This document shows, piece after piece, positions 9,963-20,640 of a stretch of DNA of 64,000 nucleotides (position 1 is its first letter; each line of letters begins with the position of its first letter). The notes under the pieces were generated by a model. The model searched no databases, was not told the DNA's origin, and saw only the letters and a list, made by a program, of their open reading frames with translations. This stretch comes from Sthenelais limicola (Eukaryota; Annelida; Polychaeta; Phyllodocida; Sigalionidae). The DNA lies in NCBI GenBank assembly GCA_942159475.1, contig OW804095.1:146920314-146984313 (forward strand), read 5' to 3'. Position numbers and translations under genes: made by a program.

Positions 9963-11414
9963 CTATGCTCGATCGCTAGAGCGATCTACCGGAGCTTTAC
10001 AGTTTGGCTTAGCGTGAGAAGGACTGAAACAATTAGAGCAAACATGGGGCCATTTACACGCAGCATATGAACAACCATCTTTGTTGAATGGATAACAATA
10101 AGCAGATTTAGCGTTTGACTTCTTAGTCTTGGCCTTAGCTTGGGCTTTTGAGTTTGAACGCGAATACTCTGCCGACACGAAGCGCATGGAAAGACCGAGG
10201 TCACCAACTGAGTAAGCCTTAAGACCCGATACTTTCGCCCGCTCCCTGACGGCTTCATCATATTTCACAATACCAGCAGAAAGGTAAACATTAGTGCTGG
10301 CCTTCTCAGCAATGTAACAATTGTGGCTCAGCATGCCAGAAATATCATAACCTAACTCATACATCTCGCTCATGAGACTACCATGGCAGAACCATAACTT
10401 ATCGGTAGTGAATATCTTAGATCGTTCTTCTTTAGGCAAAAATCTTTTCAATCTGAACCTACGTTTCTTGTCACTGGAGTTCTTGCGATGAGACTTCTTG
10501 TCTTTCTTGACTTTCTTCCCTTTAGGATGGCGACGATATGAGGAGGCACTAGAATCACTTGATGTGGAAGAAGAGTCACTAGAAACGTCTGAGGAAACAG
10601 AAGACACAGATCTTGATTTCCTGCGAGTGCAGGGACCACGCCCACTTGGAGAACGAGAGTCCTTCCTGATAGACTTGGACCTGCGGCGGCGTGACTGGCT
10701 CGTATCACGGGCTCCAGGGCTGTCACGACGATGACTCCTACCACGAGCAGGTGTAGTGTCAGGCGGGGAAAGGATAGGCTCTGAATCAATCACTGGATGC
10801 CTAACATGATGCACTGGTCTTCTAGGAGGTGACTGGCTAGCCGCCTGCGCCACAATGGAAGTAAGCAAATCCTCTATATTGGACAACTTAGCTGTGGACG
10901 ATTGAGAATCAACCTTTAGGTGGTTCATATCATCATGCATACCGTCAAAAGATGCACAGACATGATCCAGTTCATGGTGGGTGACCCCGCCCCAGGCACC
11001 AGCGGGGACCACCGGCTTGGTAGGTGTAGGACCGGTTGGACGAAGGTTACGTAACCCTGCATGAGCAGGAGGACTTAGAGCTCTAGGAGGCACTTTAGAA
11101 CTCTGCTCACAATGAACTTGGGCTCTAGTGTTAACCTTGCTAGGAGGGGTTCCAAAGGTGGAAAAGGCAGAAGGTGGAAGACCGAAAGTTGAAAGTTCAG
11201 GAGCAAACCAAGGTGTAGGCTTGACGTCCTTAGGCTTGGTCTCCTTACCGGACGAGCGGGACTTCTCAGTCACGCTTGGCTTCTTCTTTTGAACCACCTC
11301 CTCAGCAAAATCCGAGGCTTCAGAAATTGCTCCAAAGTTGACTAACTCGCAATTTTGGCCAGTGGGAGGATAGTGACGGGTGTTACAGTTCTTACACAGG
11401 CGTTGACAAACCAT
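9963..11414 (-). CDS. Retroelement Gag-like protein with zinc knuckles
   Basis: The protein has about 483 residues from the first ATG (11412-11414). An in-frame TAG lies 18 bases upstream, so this is the natural start. Near the N-terminus is a Cys/His cluster, CKNCNTRHYPPTGQNC. The middle (about residues 200-330) is strongly basic and rich in serine and arginine. Residues about 330-430 form a folded-looking segment containing DKLWFCHGSLMSEMYELGYD and AGIVKYDEAVRERAKVSG. This is followed by a CCCH-type cluster (CYPFNKDGCSYAACKWPH) and a canonical CX2CX4HX4C knuckle (CSNCFSPSHAKPNC). Such a YD..R segment followed by Cys/His fingers is typical of Gag-like ORF1 proteins of animal DIRS-like and other retroelements, which bind RNA in particles. 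The subclass is inference. The ORF is intact apart from ending at an amber codon whose frame continues (see 9477-9962). No reverse transcriptase follows, so the copy looks internally deleted or is a Gag-only element. Confidence 0.7.
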   Translation of the reverse strand: MVCQRLCKNCNTRHYPPTGQNCELVNFGAISEASDFAEEVVQKKKPSVTEKSRSSGKETKPKDVKPTPWFAPELSTFGLPPSAFSTFGTPPSKVNTRAQVHCEQSSKVPPRALSPPAHAGLRNLRPTGPTPTKPVVPAGAWGGVTHHELDHVCASFDGMHDDMNHLKVDSQSSTAKLSNIEDLLTSIVAQAASQSPPRRPVHHVRHPVIDSEPILSPPDTTPARGRSHRRDSPGARDTSQSRRRRSKSIRKDSRSPSGRGPCTRRKSRSVSSVSSDVSSDSSSTSSDSSASSYRRHPKGKKVKKDKKSHRKNSSDKKRRFRLKRFLPKEERSKIFTTDKLWFCHGSLMSEMYELGYDISGMLSHNCYIAEKASTNVYLSAGIVKYDEAVRERAKVSGLKAYSVGDLGLSMRFVSAEYSRSNSKAQAKAKTKKSNAKSAYCYPFNKDGCSYAACKWPHVCSNCFSPSHAKPNCKAPVDRSSDRA

Positions 11415-11616
11415 TTCCAAGCAGTAAGTATCCTAACTAATGCGGTAAGTTCACAAGAAAAATTTCACAGGTGTTTTTCTCTTGAGTGCAGAAGGTAGAA
11501 TGAGGTCGAGTGCCCCTGCTGCGGGGTTCACCCGGCTACCTGAACAAGGTAAGGTGTGTGTGGAAAGAGGTGAGAAACATAAGCCCCTTCAGCCCTCAGC
11601 TATAATCTCCTATTCC

Positions 11617-11870
11617 TTATAGGAGGATAATAAACATAGATACATTCAATACAGTCTTGAAATAATTGGTACATGTATGAATGCTGCTAAGAGCGCTAAA
11701 CACTCCCAAAATGGGTCGTAGTTGGGTCATTGGCAACCAAGTAAACCACCTTAAGACGATCAGGTATGGAGCTGGTAATTCATATGTATTTCCCCAAACA
11801 AATATGTCACATTTCATTATTTGTCCGGAATAACTACTCTTGGATTTCAATAGGGGTTTCACTTGTGATT
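11617..11870 (-). pseudogene. LINE reverse transcriptase C-terminal fragment
   Basis: The minus strand encodes CDIFVWGNTY at about 11830-11800, a hallmark of the region just after the catalytic core of jockey/CR1/L2-type LINE reverse transcriptases. The conserved continuation (IVL, then KVVYLVANDP) is split between two frames near 11752, which shows a frameshift. Downstream the frame again resembles LINE C-termini (FSAL). There is no start codon, no catalytic FADD box and no 3' tail. This is a short dead fragment lying directly upstream of the Gag-like ORF, so it limits the 5' end of that element to 11430-11610. Confidence 0.65.
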
Positions 11871-12193
11871 TTTTAGATTTAGAAAATATTTTATTCAGGT
11901 CTACTACATTTCCACAAAATCGCGTTGTGAACCTATTTAGTTTAATTTACTGAGGAGGTATCAATGGCATTGTTATATTGAGGTTTCACTAGCTTTAGAT
12001 GAAGGAGTTTCATTAGCAATAATAGGTCCATAGAAGTCAAAGCACTGAGTGTTAAACATCTTCATGTGACTGTATTTTGCAGGTATGGACACGCATTGGA
12101 GACTTTCTAACCTGTAGTCATGGGACCTGTTGCATAATAAACCGTTACTTAAAATAGTAATATTCATGTAATTTTAATATTTTCACATATCGC

Positions 12194-12219
12194 CTGATGA
12201 AGGGCAAGTCAGTTCGAAA
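12194..12219 (+). other. Hammerhead-like core, CTGATGA to GAAA
   Basis: CTGATGA is followed by AGGGCAAGTCAGTTC and GAAA, with a weak wobble stem II (GGGC with GTTC). The spacing matches hammerhead ribozyme cores carried by Penelope-like elements. The cleavage-site side is not convincing, so this is probably a vestige. Confidence 0.3.
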
Positions 12220-12292
12220 TATAAAACTAAAATAAATGACGATCAAATGCAATTCTACATAACTAACCAATGCTGGTTTATTCAATAGCAAT

Positions 12293-12340
12293 ATATAGAT
12301 ATACCTTGTAATCATATTACAACCTAATTTATCAGTATTT
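12293..12340. repeat. 48-bp direct repeat, copy 1
   Basis: This segment begins ATATAGATATACCTTG and ends TTATCAGTATTT. It is repeated without visible change at 12576-12623. The two copies bracket the F1 element at 12341-12575. Confidence 0.95.
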
Positions 12341-12575
12341 GGGTCAGATTTTCAGAAAATGTGCAATTGGCAGCTGTACACATTTAGTAAATTTTCCGAA
12401 ATTAGACTGTATTTTGGCCAATACTTGGTTGATTTAAGTACATTTGGCATTGCATTGATTCTAGCAATCTGTTTGGTAAGGTTAAACTGCATTTTGAACT
12501 TTATTTTCATCTGAAATTTGGGTTATTTGAGAGGATTGGCGAAGTTGAAATGTACATTTTCTGAAATTCTGACCC
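12341..12575 (+). mobile_element. F1 MITE (subfamily a) between 48-bp direct repeats
   Basis: It has GGGTCAGATTTTCAG and GAAATTCTGACCC ends. Instead of a 4-bp duplication, the flanks are a 48-bp direct repeat, and the second repeat leads straight into another F1 copy at 12624. Confidence 0.9.
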
Positions 12576-12623
12576 ATATAGATATACCTTGTAATCATAT
12601 TACAACCTAATTTATCAGTATTT
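12576..12623. repeat. 48-bp direct repeat, copy 2
   Basis: Its sequence is identical by eye to 12293-12340. It lies exactly between two F1 elements in opposite orientation. Confidence 0.95.
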
Positions 12624-12848
12624 GGGTCAGACTTTCAGAAAATGTGCAATTCACCTATACCAATCCTTTCAAATGACCCTATTTTAAGAGAAAAGTAACG
12701 TTCAAAATACGGTTTAGCGCAATGAAAGAGATATCTTCATCAACACAACGGCCGAGATACTCTGATATCCATAATTTCTCAGTCTAATTGATCAGAAGTT
12801 ACCAAATTTGTAGAGCTGCTGATTGTACATTTTCTGAAAATCTGACCC
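12624..12848 (-). mobile_element. F1 MITE (diverged subfamily)
   Basis: Ends GGGTCAGACTTTCAG and GAAAATCTGACCC are flanked by ATTT at 12620-12623 and 12849-12852. The interior differs from subfamilies a and b (GCGCAATGAAAGAGATATC). Confidence 0.9.
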
Positions 12849-12925
12849 ATTTATTAAATGTGAAGAGTCAGTTGTATATTTCATTACGCCCTGCCACGGG
12901 AGTGTCGGCTAGGTCACACGAATAT

Positions 12926-13142
12926 GGGTCAGATCTTCAGAAAATGTACAATTGGCTCTGTATATTTTGTTATTTCTGCTAAAAAACCTGGGTATATCTG
13001 AATATATTTAGTATCGCATTGAGTTAATTAAAGAGCAGTTCTGTTATGTTAAACTGCATTTTTGAAGCTTATTTTTGTTTGAATGTGGGTTATTTGAGAG
13101 GATTGATGAAGGCGAATTGTACATTTTCTGAAAATCTGACCC
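12926..13142 (+). mobile_element. F1 MITE (subfamily b)
   Basis: Ends GGGTCAGATCTTCAG and GAAAATCTGACCC are flanked by ATAT on both sides. The interior includes AAGAGCAGTTCTGTTATGTT. It is the third F1 copy within 800 bp. Confidence 0.9.
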
Positions 13143-13248
13143 ATATACAAGAGTTAGATATTCCTGGGATCTAATCATTGCTGCCAAGCAACCGCTTGCT
13201 CTTAACAATCGTGAGTTGGAACCTTTTTAACGCTTGATGTAAAGTTAA

Positions 13249-13462
13249 GGCATCTAATAATGTACAATAGGCCTTCACCAATTATATATGAAATAACCTA
13301 AATCTAAGACAAAAATGAAGGTCAACATAACAGAAACAGTTTTGAAAATAAAGATTATACCAAATATACTCAGACATAACTAGTATGTATCATATTTCAG
13401 CCTTATTTATCAGAATTCACTAAATGTGAAAAAGCTGCTGATTGTACATTTTCTGATGCCCT
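13249..13462 (-). mobile_element. F1-related element with altered termini
   Basis: The outer inverted repeat here is GGCATC...GATGCC joined to ATGTACAAT and ATTGTACATT. The interior (AAATAACCTAAATCTAAGAC, ATACTCAGACATAACTAGTA) is F1-like. The GGGTCAG end is replaced, so this is either a diverged family or a decayed copy. Confidence 0.55.
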
Positions 13463-14892
13463 CACCCAGGAACTCCCGGATGCTCCTCTTGCATCAACCT
13501 TCCTTTATCATCGCCCACCCCCTTCCACCACTCTCACTCTCTTCTACACCATTCCCCTTTTTCGCTCAGCCCTTTTACTCCTTAGTGGACTTTTATAAGC
13601 TTTGCAATACAAAAACAGGAACAAGAGGAGGCAGAAATTGAATCACTCTGAGACCTCCTTTACCAGCAAAAGTGAGTTTTCTGGCTTGGATTGAGGCAGG
13701 ATTTTTGGTCTTCTACAAAGCTTTCATGGCTCTTGGTTATTACGAGGTTCAAACGCTAAAGGAGAGAACATATGGCTGGAGTGATCTTGTCTGACAAAAC
13801 AACATTTTGTCGACTCTTAGCGTTGATCTAAAGCCAAGGCCACTATTTGCTCAGACATTCTCAGAACCTAATTATGTTACAAATGCTTTCAAATTACCGT
13901 TTTTAAAGGATGAGTAAACCCCAAAATATTATAAAAAAAAACTTCTTTGCTATTATTCTAATGTAACAACCCCAGTGGTGCATAATGCAACCGAATATTT
14001 ACTGAGTTTAGATATGGGAAAAAGGACTTCCAAAGCTAAACCCATTCAGGGCGCCACTGTTAGTATCATCATCAAGTGGCTAAATCTTGAAATTATTATT
14101 ATTATTATTATTATAACACTTTTATTCAAAGAAAGATTATACAGTTACATCATTATGGAGTTAGATTCGAACGGGTTATACCCTTTGCCCACTCTCAGTT
14201 TTTCCTGATTGACCATAGAATTGTCACTCCAGTATTAAATCAATACAGTCAATTGATAAGGATACATAAAATTAATAATGCAGAAATAAACATGCAATGT
14301 ACATAATTACTACACACGTTGGGAGAGGTTTTGAGTACATTTACAGCGCCACTTTGTGACATCACACAGCACCCTCAGTGCCCTTTGTAGTAAACATAGA
14401 CCTTTTAATAGGTCCACACTAATATGGAACGACCAATATTTCATTTGAAACTGTTAAAATTAAGACGTATTTATGATTGAATACTCACTGTCATTCAGAG
14501 TAGAAGAACACTGTAAAACGCAGACATATTTGCAAACACCTGTAAAATATTTTATTTTTCCACATGTAAAATGTAGAGAGCTGTCGCATTCATTGAATGC
14601 CCCAGTATTGTCCTCTACATCCAAAACTGTAAATAGAAAGGGGGCCAGGGAAACCTCCCAACTGCCGGAGACGTGCCCCTAGTCACAGTTATCAACTGAA
14701 AAAAAATGTTTTCTAATTCTAATTCTAATTAACCTAACCTTTTTCATTTGGTGCCTGTGATCCATTATAAGTTATATGGAGGTAAAACAAAATTGGGATT
14801 TGGGTGATGTAATTGTGGATCCATAAGGTTTGTTTATTCACCTACTTATGTGCTCTAGCAAAATAACAGAGCTAACTAAAAACACACTTAAA
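13463..14892. other. No gene recognised; ATT microsatellite at 14091-14113
   Basis: A run of about eight ATT units lies at 14091-14113. The ORF crossing it is low-complexity. CT-rich sequence at 13480-13580 has no splice-like context. Confidence 0.5.
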
Positions 14893-15810
14893 GAGCAGCT
14901 CAGTGGAACCACAGCTTTACCAGGTTATATAGAACAAACTGTAGAGCAGCTCAGTGGAACCTCAGCTTTACCAGGTTATATAGAACAAACTGTGGGGCAG
15001 GTCAGTGGAACCACAGCTTTACCAGGTTATATAGAATAAACTGTGGAGCAGCTCAGTGGAACCACAGCTTTACCAGGTTATATAGAATAAACTGTGAAGC
15101 AGGTCAGTGGAACCACAGCTTTACCAGGTTATATAGAATAAACTGTGGAGCAGCTCAGTGGAACCACAGCTTTACCAGGTTATATAGCACAAACTGTGGA
15201 GCAGCTCAGTGGAACCACAGCTTTACCAGGTTATATAGAACAAACTGTGGATAAGGTCAGTGGAACCTCAGCTTTACCAGGTTATATAGAACAAACTGTG
15301 GAGCAGGTCAGTGGAACCATGGCTTTACCAGGTTATATAGCACAAACTGTGGAGCAGGTCAGTGGAACCACAGCTTTACCAGGTTATATAGCACAAACTG
15401 TGGAGCAGGTCAGTGGAACCACAGCTTTACCAGGTTATATAGAACAAACTGTGGAGCAGCTCAGTGGAACCACAGCTTTACCAGGTTATATAGCACAAAC
15501 TGTGGAGCAGGTCAGTGGAACCTCAGCTTTACCAGGTTATATAGAACAAACTGTGGAGCAGCTCAGTGGAACCACAGCTTTACCAGGTTATATAGCACAA
15601 ACTGTGGAGCAGGTCAGTGGAACCTCAGCTTTACCAGGTTATATAGAACAAACTGTGGAGCAGCTCAGTGGAACCACAGCTTTACCAGGTTATATAGAAC
15701 AAACTGTGGAGCAGGTCAGTGGAACCTCAGCTTTACCAGGTTATATAGAACAAACTGTGGAGCAGCTCAGTGGAACCACAGCTTTACCAAGTTATATAGA
15801 ACAAACTGTG
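14893..15810 (+). repeat. 51-bp minisatellite, 18 units
   Basis: Eighteen head-to-tail units of exactly 51 bp start GAGCAGCTCAGTGGAACCAC. Because 51 is divisible by three, a 17-residue repeat (EQLSGTTALPGYIEQTV) stays in frame. Three units (15028-15141) carry GAATAA instead of GAACAA and thus a stop, so intact coding is unlikely unless those units are spliced out. Variant positions (CAGCTC/CAGGTC, ACCACAG/ACCTCAG, GCACAA/GAACAA) alternate in units 12-17, giving a 102-bp higher-order repeat. The frame continues to 15861 through a short unique tail. Confidence 0.95.
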
Positions 15811-15861
15811 GAGCAGTTCCCTGTATTCCCCTCAGGGCAGGAGCCACTCACCCTCCAGTGA

Positions 15862-16704
15862 GTCCCTCCTTGCTCCTCCTCCAGCCACCTTTGTCTTTGC
15901 CTCATCTTTATTCTCGCCCGAGCTGCTCCTGAATAACTCTAGGATTTGTCACTTGCTCACCCTGAACAAGCAATGTGCCAACAATCTACTCTGAGCTGGA
16001 AGTACTTGGGCAATGCTGGGGTGTCTTCACTGTAAGATGCTTCTTTTACACATCTATCTTTGTGAGATAGGGTTGAGAGTGGTATCCAGGGTCGATCAGG
16101 TGATTTTACTTGAAACTGGAGCCCATCACATAAAGGGCAGAAAAAATATATTCATTAGGGCCTGCCTCAACAGAATTGAATTATTGTTACTCTTATAACT
16201 GTTCTCAACTCCATGAAAAAATATTGTTTTTCAGTTACTATGTCGCCATTAGATTAATGTGTTTTATTGGATCATTTATGTCTAAGGTAATTATAAGGCA
16301 TCACATTTTTTTTTTTTTTTTAAGATTTTATTTTAAATGGCTAGAGCACCTCCCATGATGGTAGGATGTTCTGGCGTTACCCAGCATAATTAGAGAACAT
16401 ACATACATTTTGTACATAGGTAATATGTGAGTTCTTGGTTGATGTGTGTCTTTTCTATGATCAACAATGCTAAATATATTCAAAATCTCCAACCCTAGGT
16501 GGCTTTACCCATTCTGGGAAAAACATTTTTTTTTCAATGGTTGTACAGGTTTAGGTCAATACTGCCACGTCTACCTACACTGCCAAATATATTGCAAAAA
16601 TGTATAAGGGCTAGTGAACCCATGGTGGTCCAACATGGTGAGCTCACTGTATCTGCACCGTTTGCTCCATCTATATCCTGGTTCCCTTAGGCAATATTAC
16701 AATT
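15862..16704. other. No gene recognised; poly-T at about 16307-16321
   Basis: A T run followed by AAGATTTTATTTTAAATGGC looks like the reversed poly-A tail and AATAAA signal of a retroposon on the minus strand. The CCTCCCATGATGG word behind it has no second copy that I can see. Confidence 0.4.
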
Positions 16705-17096
16705 GTGATGGGTTGCAGGAAAATGAGATGCCAGTTGCAAAAATGAATTTTGAGATATCGTCATATTTCAAAAGATGAGATCAAACCGATTCCAATGAGT
16801 AGTACATCTAATTAGTATTTCTATATTTTATATTTGATATCTTGATTTTTGAAAAGAATTTTGCAATGTTTCTGGATGGACATTTACTAGTAAAGTAGCT
16901 AATATGGTCTATAGGATAGAAATGAATGAATGTATTGAATACACTGCCTTGAAATTCGGGAAATGTTTTATGTTACAAAGAGTGTTAAGCACCCGAACAA
17001 TTAAAATATTTCCATGAAGACATCTTGTGAATAAGACACTTATATCAAGTTTGAGACTTGTGACTCATTGTCCTGAAACACATCACAACTATGAAT
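16705..17096 (+). mobile_element. F2 MITE, near complete
   Basis: It starts GTGATGGGTTGCAGGAAAAT and ends CATTGTCCTGAAACACATCAC, about 392 bp. Flanks are AATT and AACT, possibly a 4-bp duplication with one change. The interior follows F2 order: GAGATATCGTCATATTTC, AGTAGTACATCTAATTAG, GGATGGACATTTACTAGTAA, TCTTGTGAATAAGACACTT. Confidence 0.85.
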
Positions 17097-17689
17097 ACTA
17101 TACTGTGATTTTACAACTTGTACTTCAGCAGTTCCTCCAGTTACAACTGTGATATATCACTTCAGTATTTTTTAATAAAGAAAAAGAGCGAGAGGACAGT
17201 GTATTTGTAGCAACATAAAATCTGACTTATGGATGTTATCTGCACTTAAATAATCTCTTTATTTATCTCTACAAGTCAGTGCAGCTATAAATAAACTAGG
17301 AAACTGAAGTGAGATTTCCCCTGGGAAATTCTCTACAACTGTAAAGTAGGTCTACGTAGTGATTCTTTTCTACATATATGTAGTTAAATGTTTGTCCATC
17401 TCATAGTTTTAGCAGTGGGAATGTCATTTCTTTGTTAAAGATCTTATGAATTCTGACCACCAATATTCTCATGCATACTTTGTCATTTATTATCTTTTGA
17501 TAAACATGTATTACAATGAAAAGTATTCTAATTTCACCCGCCTATCAGAGGACAGCTTTGTGGCTTCAAAGCTGCATTCCCAACTATTAGGGAAATTTAA
17601 CAACCACAACACACCAACACAACGCTAACACATCCACTAACTATTTATACATCATTACCGTTGTGAGGATATTTCGAGAGGCTAAATTT

Positions 17690-17960
17690 CCCTATTATCA
17701 CTGAGACCATGTTGCAAAATTTACTCATATTATGACTGAATTCATCAATATTCTGATTATGTTATATGTTTATATACAAATTTGAACTAAATTTGTTGAG
17801 GGAGAAAAGCGGCCAGTGAGTGATAATAAGAAGATGATATTGGCAGGTCCTCCAAATACAGAAAAAATGATATTTTAGAAGCCCTGTATCAAAAACAACT
17901 TGACAGAATCCTACAAGATAGCGGTCAAATGACTTGGATTGGACTTGGGTTGGAAGAAAA
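17690..17960 (+). repeat. F10 repeat copy
   Basis: It shares a series of words with 27240-27580: TACTCATATTATGACT, ATCAATATTCTG, TTATATGTTTATA, TTTTAGAAGCCCTGTA and CAGAATCCT. The boundaries are not clear. The upstream GCTTCAAAGCTGCATTCCCA (17564-17583) resembles a F10 end. Confidence 0.5.
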
Positions 17961-18127
17961 AGAAGACCATCTTTAGTTTTGTTTAGTTTCAGTTAAAATT
18001 GGTCAAAACTAAAGATAGTAGTGGGAAAGTAGATCGCTTTATATCGGGGGAACCGAAGATGAAATGGATGATGAAATAGAGAAGCTCTTTAGATAAAGTT
18101 GATGTTGTTTATTATTTAACTCAAGGC

Positions 18128-18153
18128 TTTCGGGCTTACTTGCCCTTCATCAG
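18128..18153 (-). other. Hammerhead-like core with perfect stem II
   Basis: The minus strand reads CTGATGA, then A GGGC AAGTAA GCCC, then GAAA. Stem II pairs four GC pairs around a six-base loop, and both catalytic boxes are intact. I cannot find a convincing short stem III with a cleavage triplet after GAAA, so self-cleavage is unproven. Confidence 0.35.
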
Positions 18154-18676
18154 GAGTAGTGTCTAGAGTGCAGCTTTAACTACTGTGGCGTCGTATGATG
18201 AGATGAAGTGCCCTGACTCACATACATACATGGAAATAGGCATTGTCTGAATACAGACCTATTCCGAGAAGAAGATAATTAGTCATGCTTGTCAGACTAG
18301 GTAATGTCATGTTATCTTACATCTGGAGGCAAACTTATTGTCTCTCTATCTCCGCTCCTATTGTATATCTAACCAACATGGCTTCTCTCTACTGCAGGGG
18401 CTTGGGGCTGTTTTATGGACTACATTGCTTATTAGTAATATGCCCTGCTTACTTTTTATCATGATTGCACTCCCTGCTGTGTCCATGAACGAATCAAAAG
18501 TTGCTGGCAGGCTGGTGAAATTAATTTTCATCAATTCCATTGTAAAACAAGAGTTAAACAAATATAAAAAGAATGAATTTGGCCGTATAAAATTGGTAGA
18601 ATGAAATCTGATGAAAACATAAGAAATTGGATTGGCGGTAATTTTCATATAAACAATTGACAATTGGGGTACATAT

Positions 18677-18811
18677 GTTATGTAACATTACGTAACATTG
18701 TGTAACCTCATTAAATATTAATTACCACCCATTAATTATATTATCTCATTACTAAAATCGCTAATTATACTTAGCCCACACGTTCTTTGTATTCTTCCAT
18801 CATACCTTAAC
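18677..18811 (+). repeat. F7 repeat, short form
   Basis: TTATGTAACATTACGTAACA through CATCATACCTTAAC matches 46759-47041. This copy lacks about 148 bp present in the other copy between GCTTAG and CCACACGTTC. Confidence 0.8.
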
Positions 18812-19302
18812 ACATACAACATCTTCCAGGGAGTCTGAAAAGGTGTGAGTGTGTGGGTTGGTTGGAAATTAGATGTGTGACGTTTGAAGGCGGACAGTGA
18901 AGTGGGTGTATGTGTGTATGCTATGTGCAAATAATGATTGTCTACCGCTTATAGTTCAAACTCATTCCATTAGTTACAACAGTGTGCTGTCTTGACCCAT
19001 TTGCAGTGTGAGTGCAGGTTTATATTTAAAGTAGTTATTAGGTAAACAATGCAACGGCCTTACTAGGCTTTGTGTGTTTACTAGTAAATATACTGGAACA
19101 AATCCTGTGAAATCCTAAAGAAATTAATTACATAAGTTTTTTTTAAAAGTATTTTAAACAAACACATTCATTCAAGGCATAACTCAAAAATAGTGAGTGT
19201 GATAAGCTTGATTATTTCAGCCTTTCATTGATTCTAATTATGTTGCATATTAGGAATATGTTGTGGATGATTTATCTGTGTATTATTTGTAAAAAGTTCT
19301 AT

Positions 19303-19733
19303 TAAGGTGGGATCCCACTGGATCGCTTGTATCTGCGCTCATTGCTCGCTCTTGCTGCGCTTGTTTATAGCATGCTTGTCATTCGCTCTTCATCCGCTAA
19401 TATTTTTAGCGCAATACAAGCGCAGGGCGGTTCTACTGGAATTCTACTGCTGCACTTGTTTCCTATATGAAATCAATAGCAAATGCATTTGTGCGCTCTT
19501 GGTCCACTAGTTTAACAGGTCAAAAGAGTGTTGTGTTGCTGCGCTCAAATCAAACACAGCAGATATGAGTGCAGCATCAAAAAGAAGCGTAAATAGCCGT
19601 TTTTAAGAGGGTATAGAAAGCGCAGTAACCTATTCCATTAGACCGCTCTGGCTTCGCTCAAACTTTGCTTGTTAGTCGCTCTTAGAAAATAAAAGAGCGT
19701 ATGAACAGCGGAATCAGTGGAATCGCAGCCTTA
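19303..19733. mobile_element. F9 inverted-repeat element, about 430 bp
   Basis: Ends TAAGGTGGGATCCCACTGG and CAGTGGAATCGCAGCCTTA are imperfect inverse complements. The interior is rich in GCGCTC and GAGCGC words (TGCGCTCATTGCTCGC, AGAGCGTATGAACAGCGG), giving further internal pairing. Related ends occur at 45422-45660. Confidence 0.7.
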
Positions 19734-19738
19734 GGTGT

Positions 19739-20328
19739 ATCATCTCTGTGTCAGATGAAGTTCATTCACCTGTCTCTTTATGTTGCATTTTGTCCCAATT
19801 GATATTAGTCTGTGGGATGATGTTAGGCTATAGTAGTATATGCAGTGAAAAGCGACTTAGCAGTTGTTTAGCAGAGAGAGTGAACTTCCAGCAATTTGCT
19901 AGCATTCATTCTATACAGAGGAGTATGGCTTCATAGCATGAGTAAGCCATATTGTTATAGGCTGTGTTACTGCAGTTGTAGCTAGTTGTAGCAGTAAAAT
20001 CTTGATGTTACACCATTAGACCCCCATACCAGGCCTTTACCATTACCATGTAATTAGGTTTAAAGCTGCACTCTCAGCTCTTACAACAAACAAAATCTTA
20101 ACAGACGTACTCATATTATGACTTGAAGGACTGGAAGTCGCTTTAAAATGCTCCTTTATAGATCATTAATAGTATATAGTATACTTGATTATTTGATTAG
20201 GCATATTTAGTGATTTAAATTCAATTCAGGATTATCATGATTGTTAAATTTTCCCTAATACACTGAGAAAATTATCTGTATGATGAAATGCTATCAATAA
20301 AAAAACATAAACATAAAACATAATAGCA
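19739..20328. other. No gene; F10 end fragment at 20060-20140
   Basis: TTTAAAGCTGCACTCTCAGC and GTACTCATATTATGACTTG match the F10 repeat start seen near 27205. The rest is not recognised. Confidence 0.4.
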
Positions 20329-20452
20329 TATGTGACAGTTTCTGCGATTGCCAGTTTTATACTGCCCGGTCATCGAAGACTGGAAATCGTGTCTGCGATT
20401 GCAATCTTACTGCCCTGTCAGCGAAGACTGGAAATCACAGAAACTGTCATAT
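20329..20452. mobile_element. Small fold-back element with internal duplication
   Basis: Outer ends TATGTGACAGTTTCTG and CAGAAACTGTCATATA are inverse. Inside, TCTGCGATTGC, then ACTGCCCGGTCATCGAAGAC and TGGAAATC are repeated as ACTGCCCTGTCAGCGAAGAC and TGGAAATC, a tandem unit of about 55 bp. Confidence 0.75.
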
Positions 20453-20640
20453 ATACAACACACCAGTTAGTTAATACGTCATAGAATAGTCAATCTGCTT
20501 GGTCATAGAATATTGCACTCGTTGCTGGACAACGCTCTTTCAACCAACTCACCAGTTTACCTGCATAAAGGACACATACTTTCAGGGAAACGCATCTGCA
20601 TTAGCATTCTCAGACAAATCACAGTCGAGGCTGCCTCTCT

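Noticed and set aside
9582..10734. Plus-strand ORFs of 63-78 codons opposite the Gag-like ORF
   Set aside because: Shadows of the minus-strand frame, whose zinc-knuckle motifs are clear.
14830..15861. A 17-residue repeat protein gene
   Set aside because: Three in-frame stops interrupt the frame, and there is no start context or splice site to bypass them. It is kept as a minisatellite.
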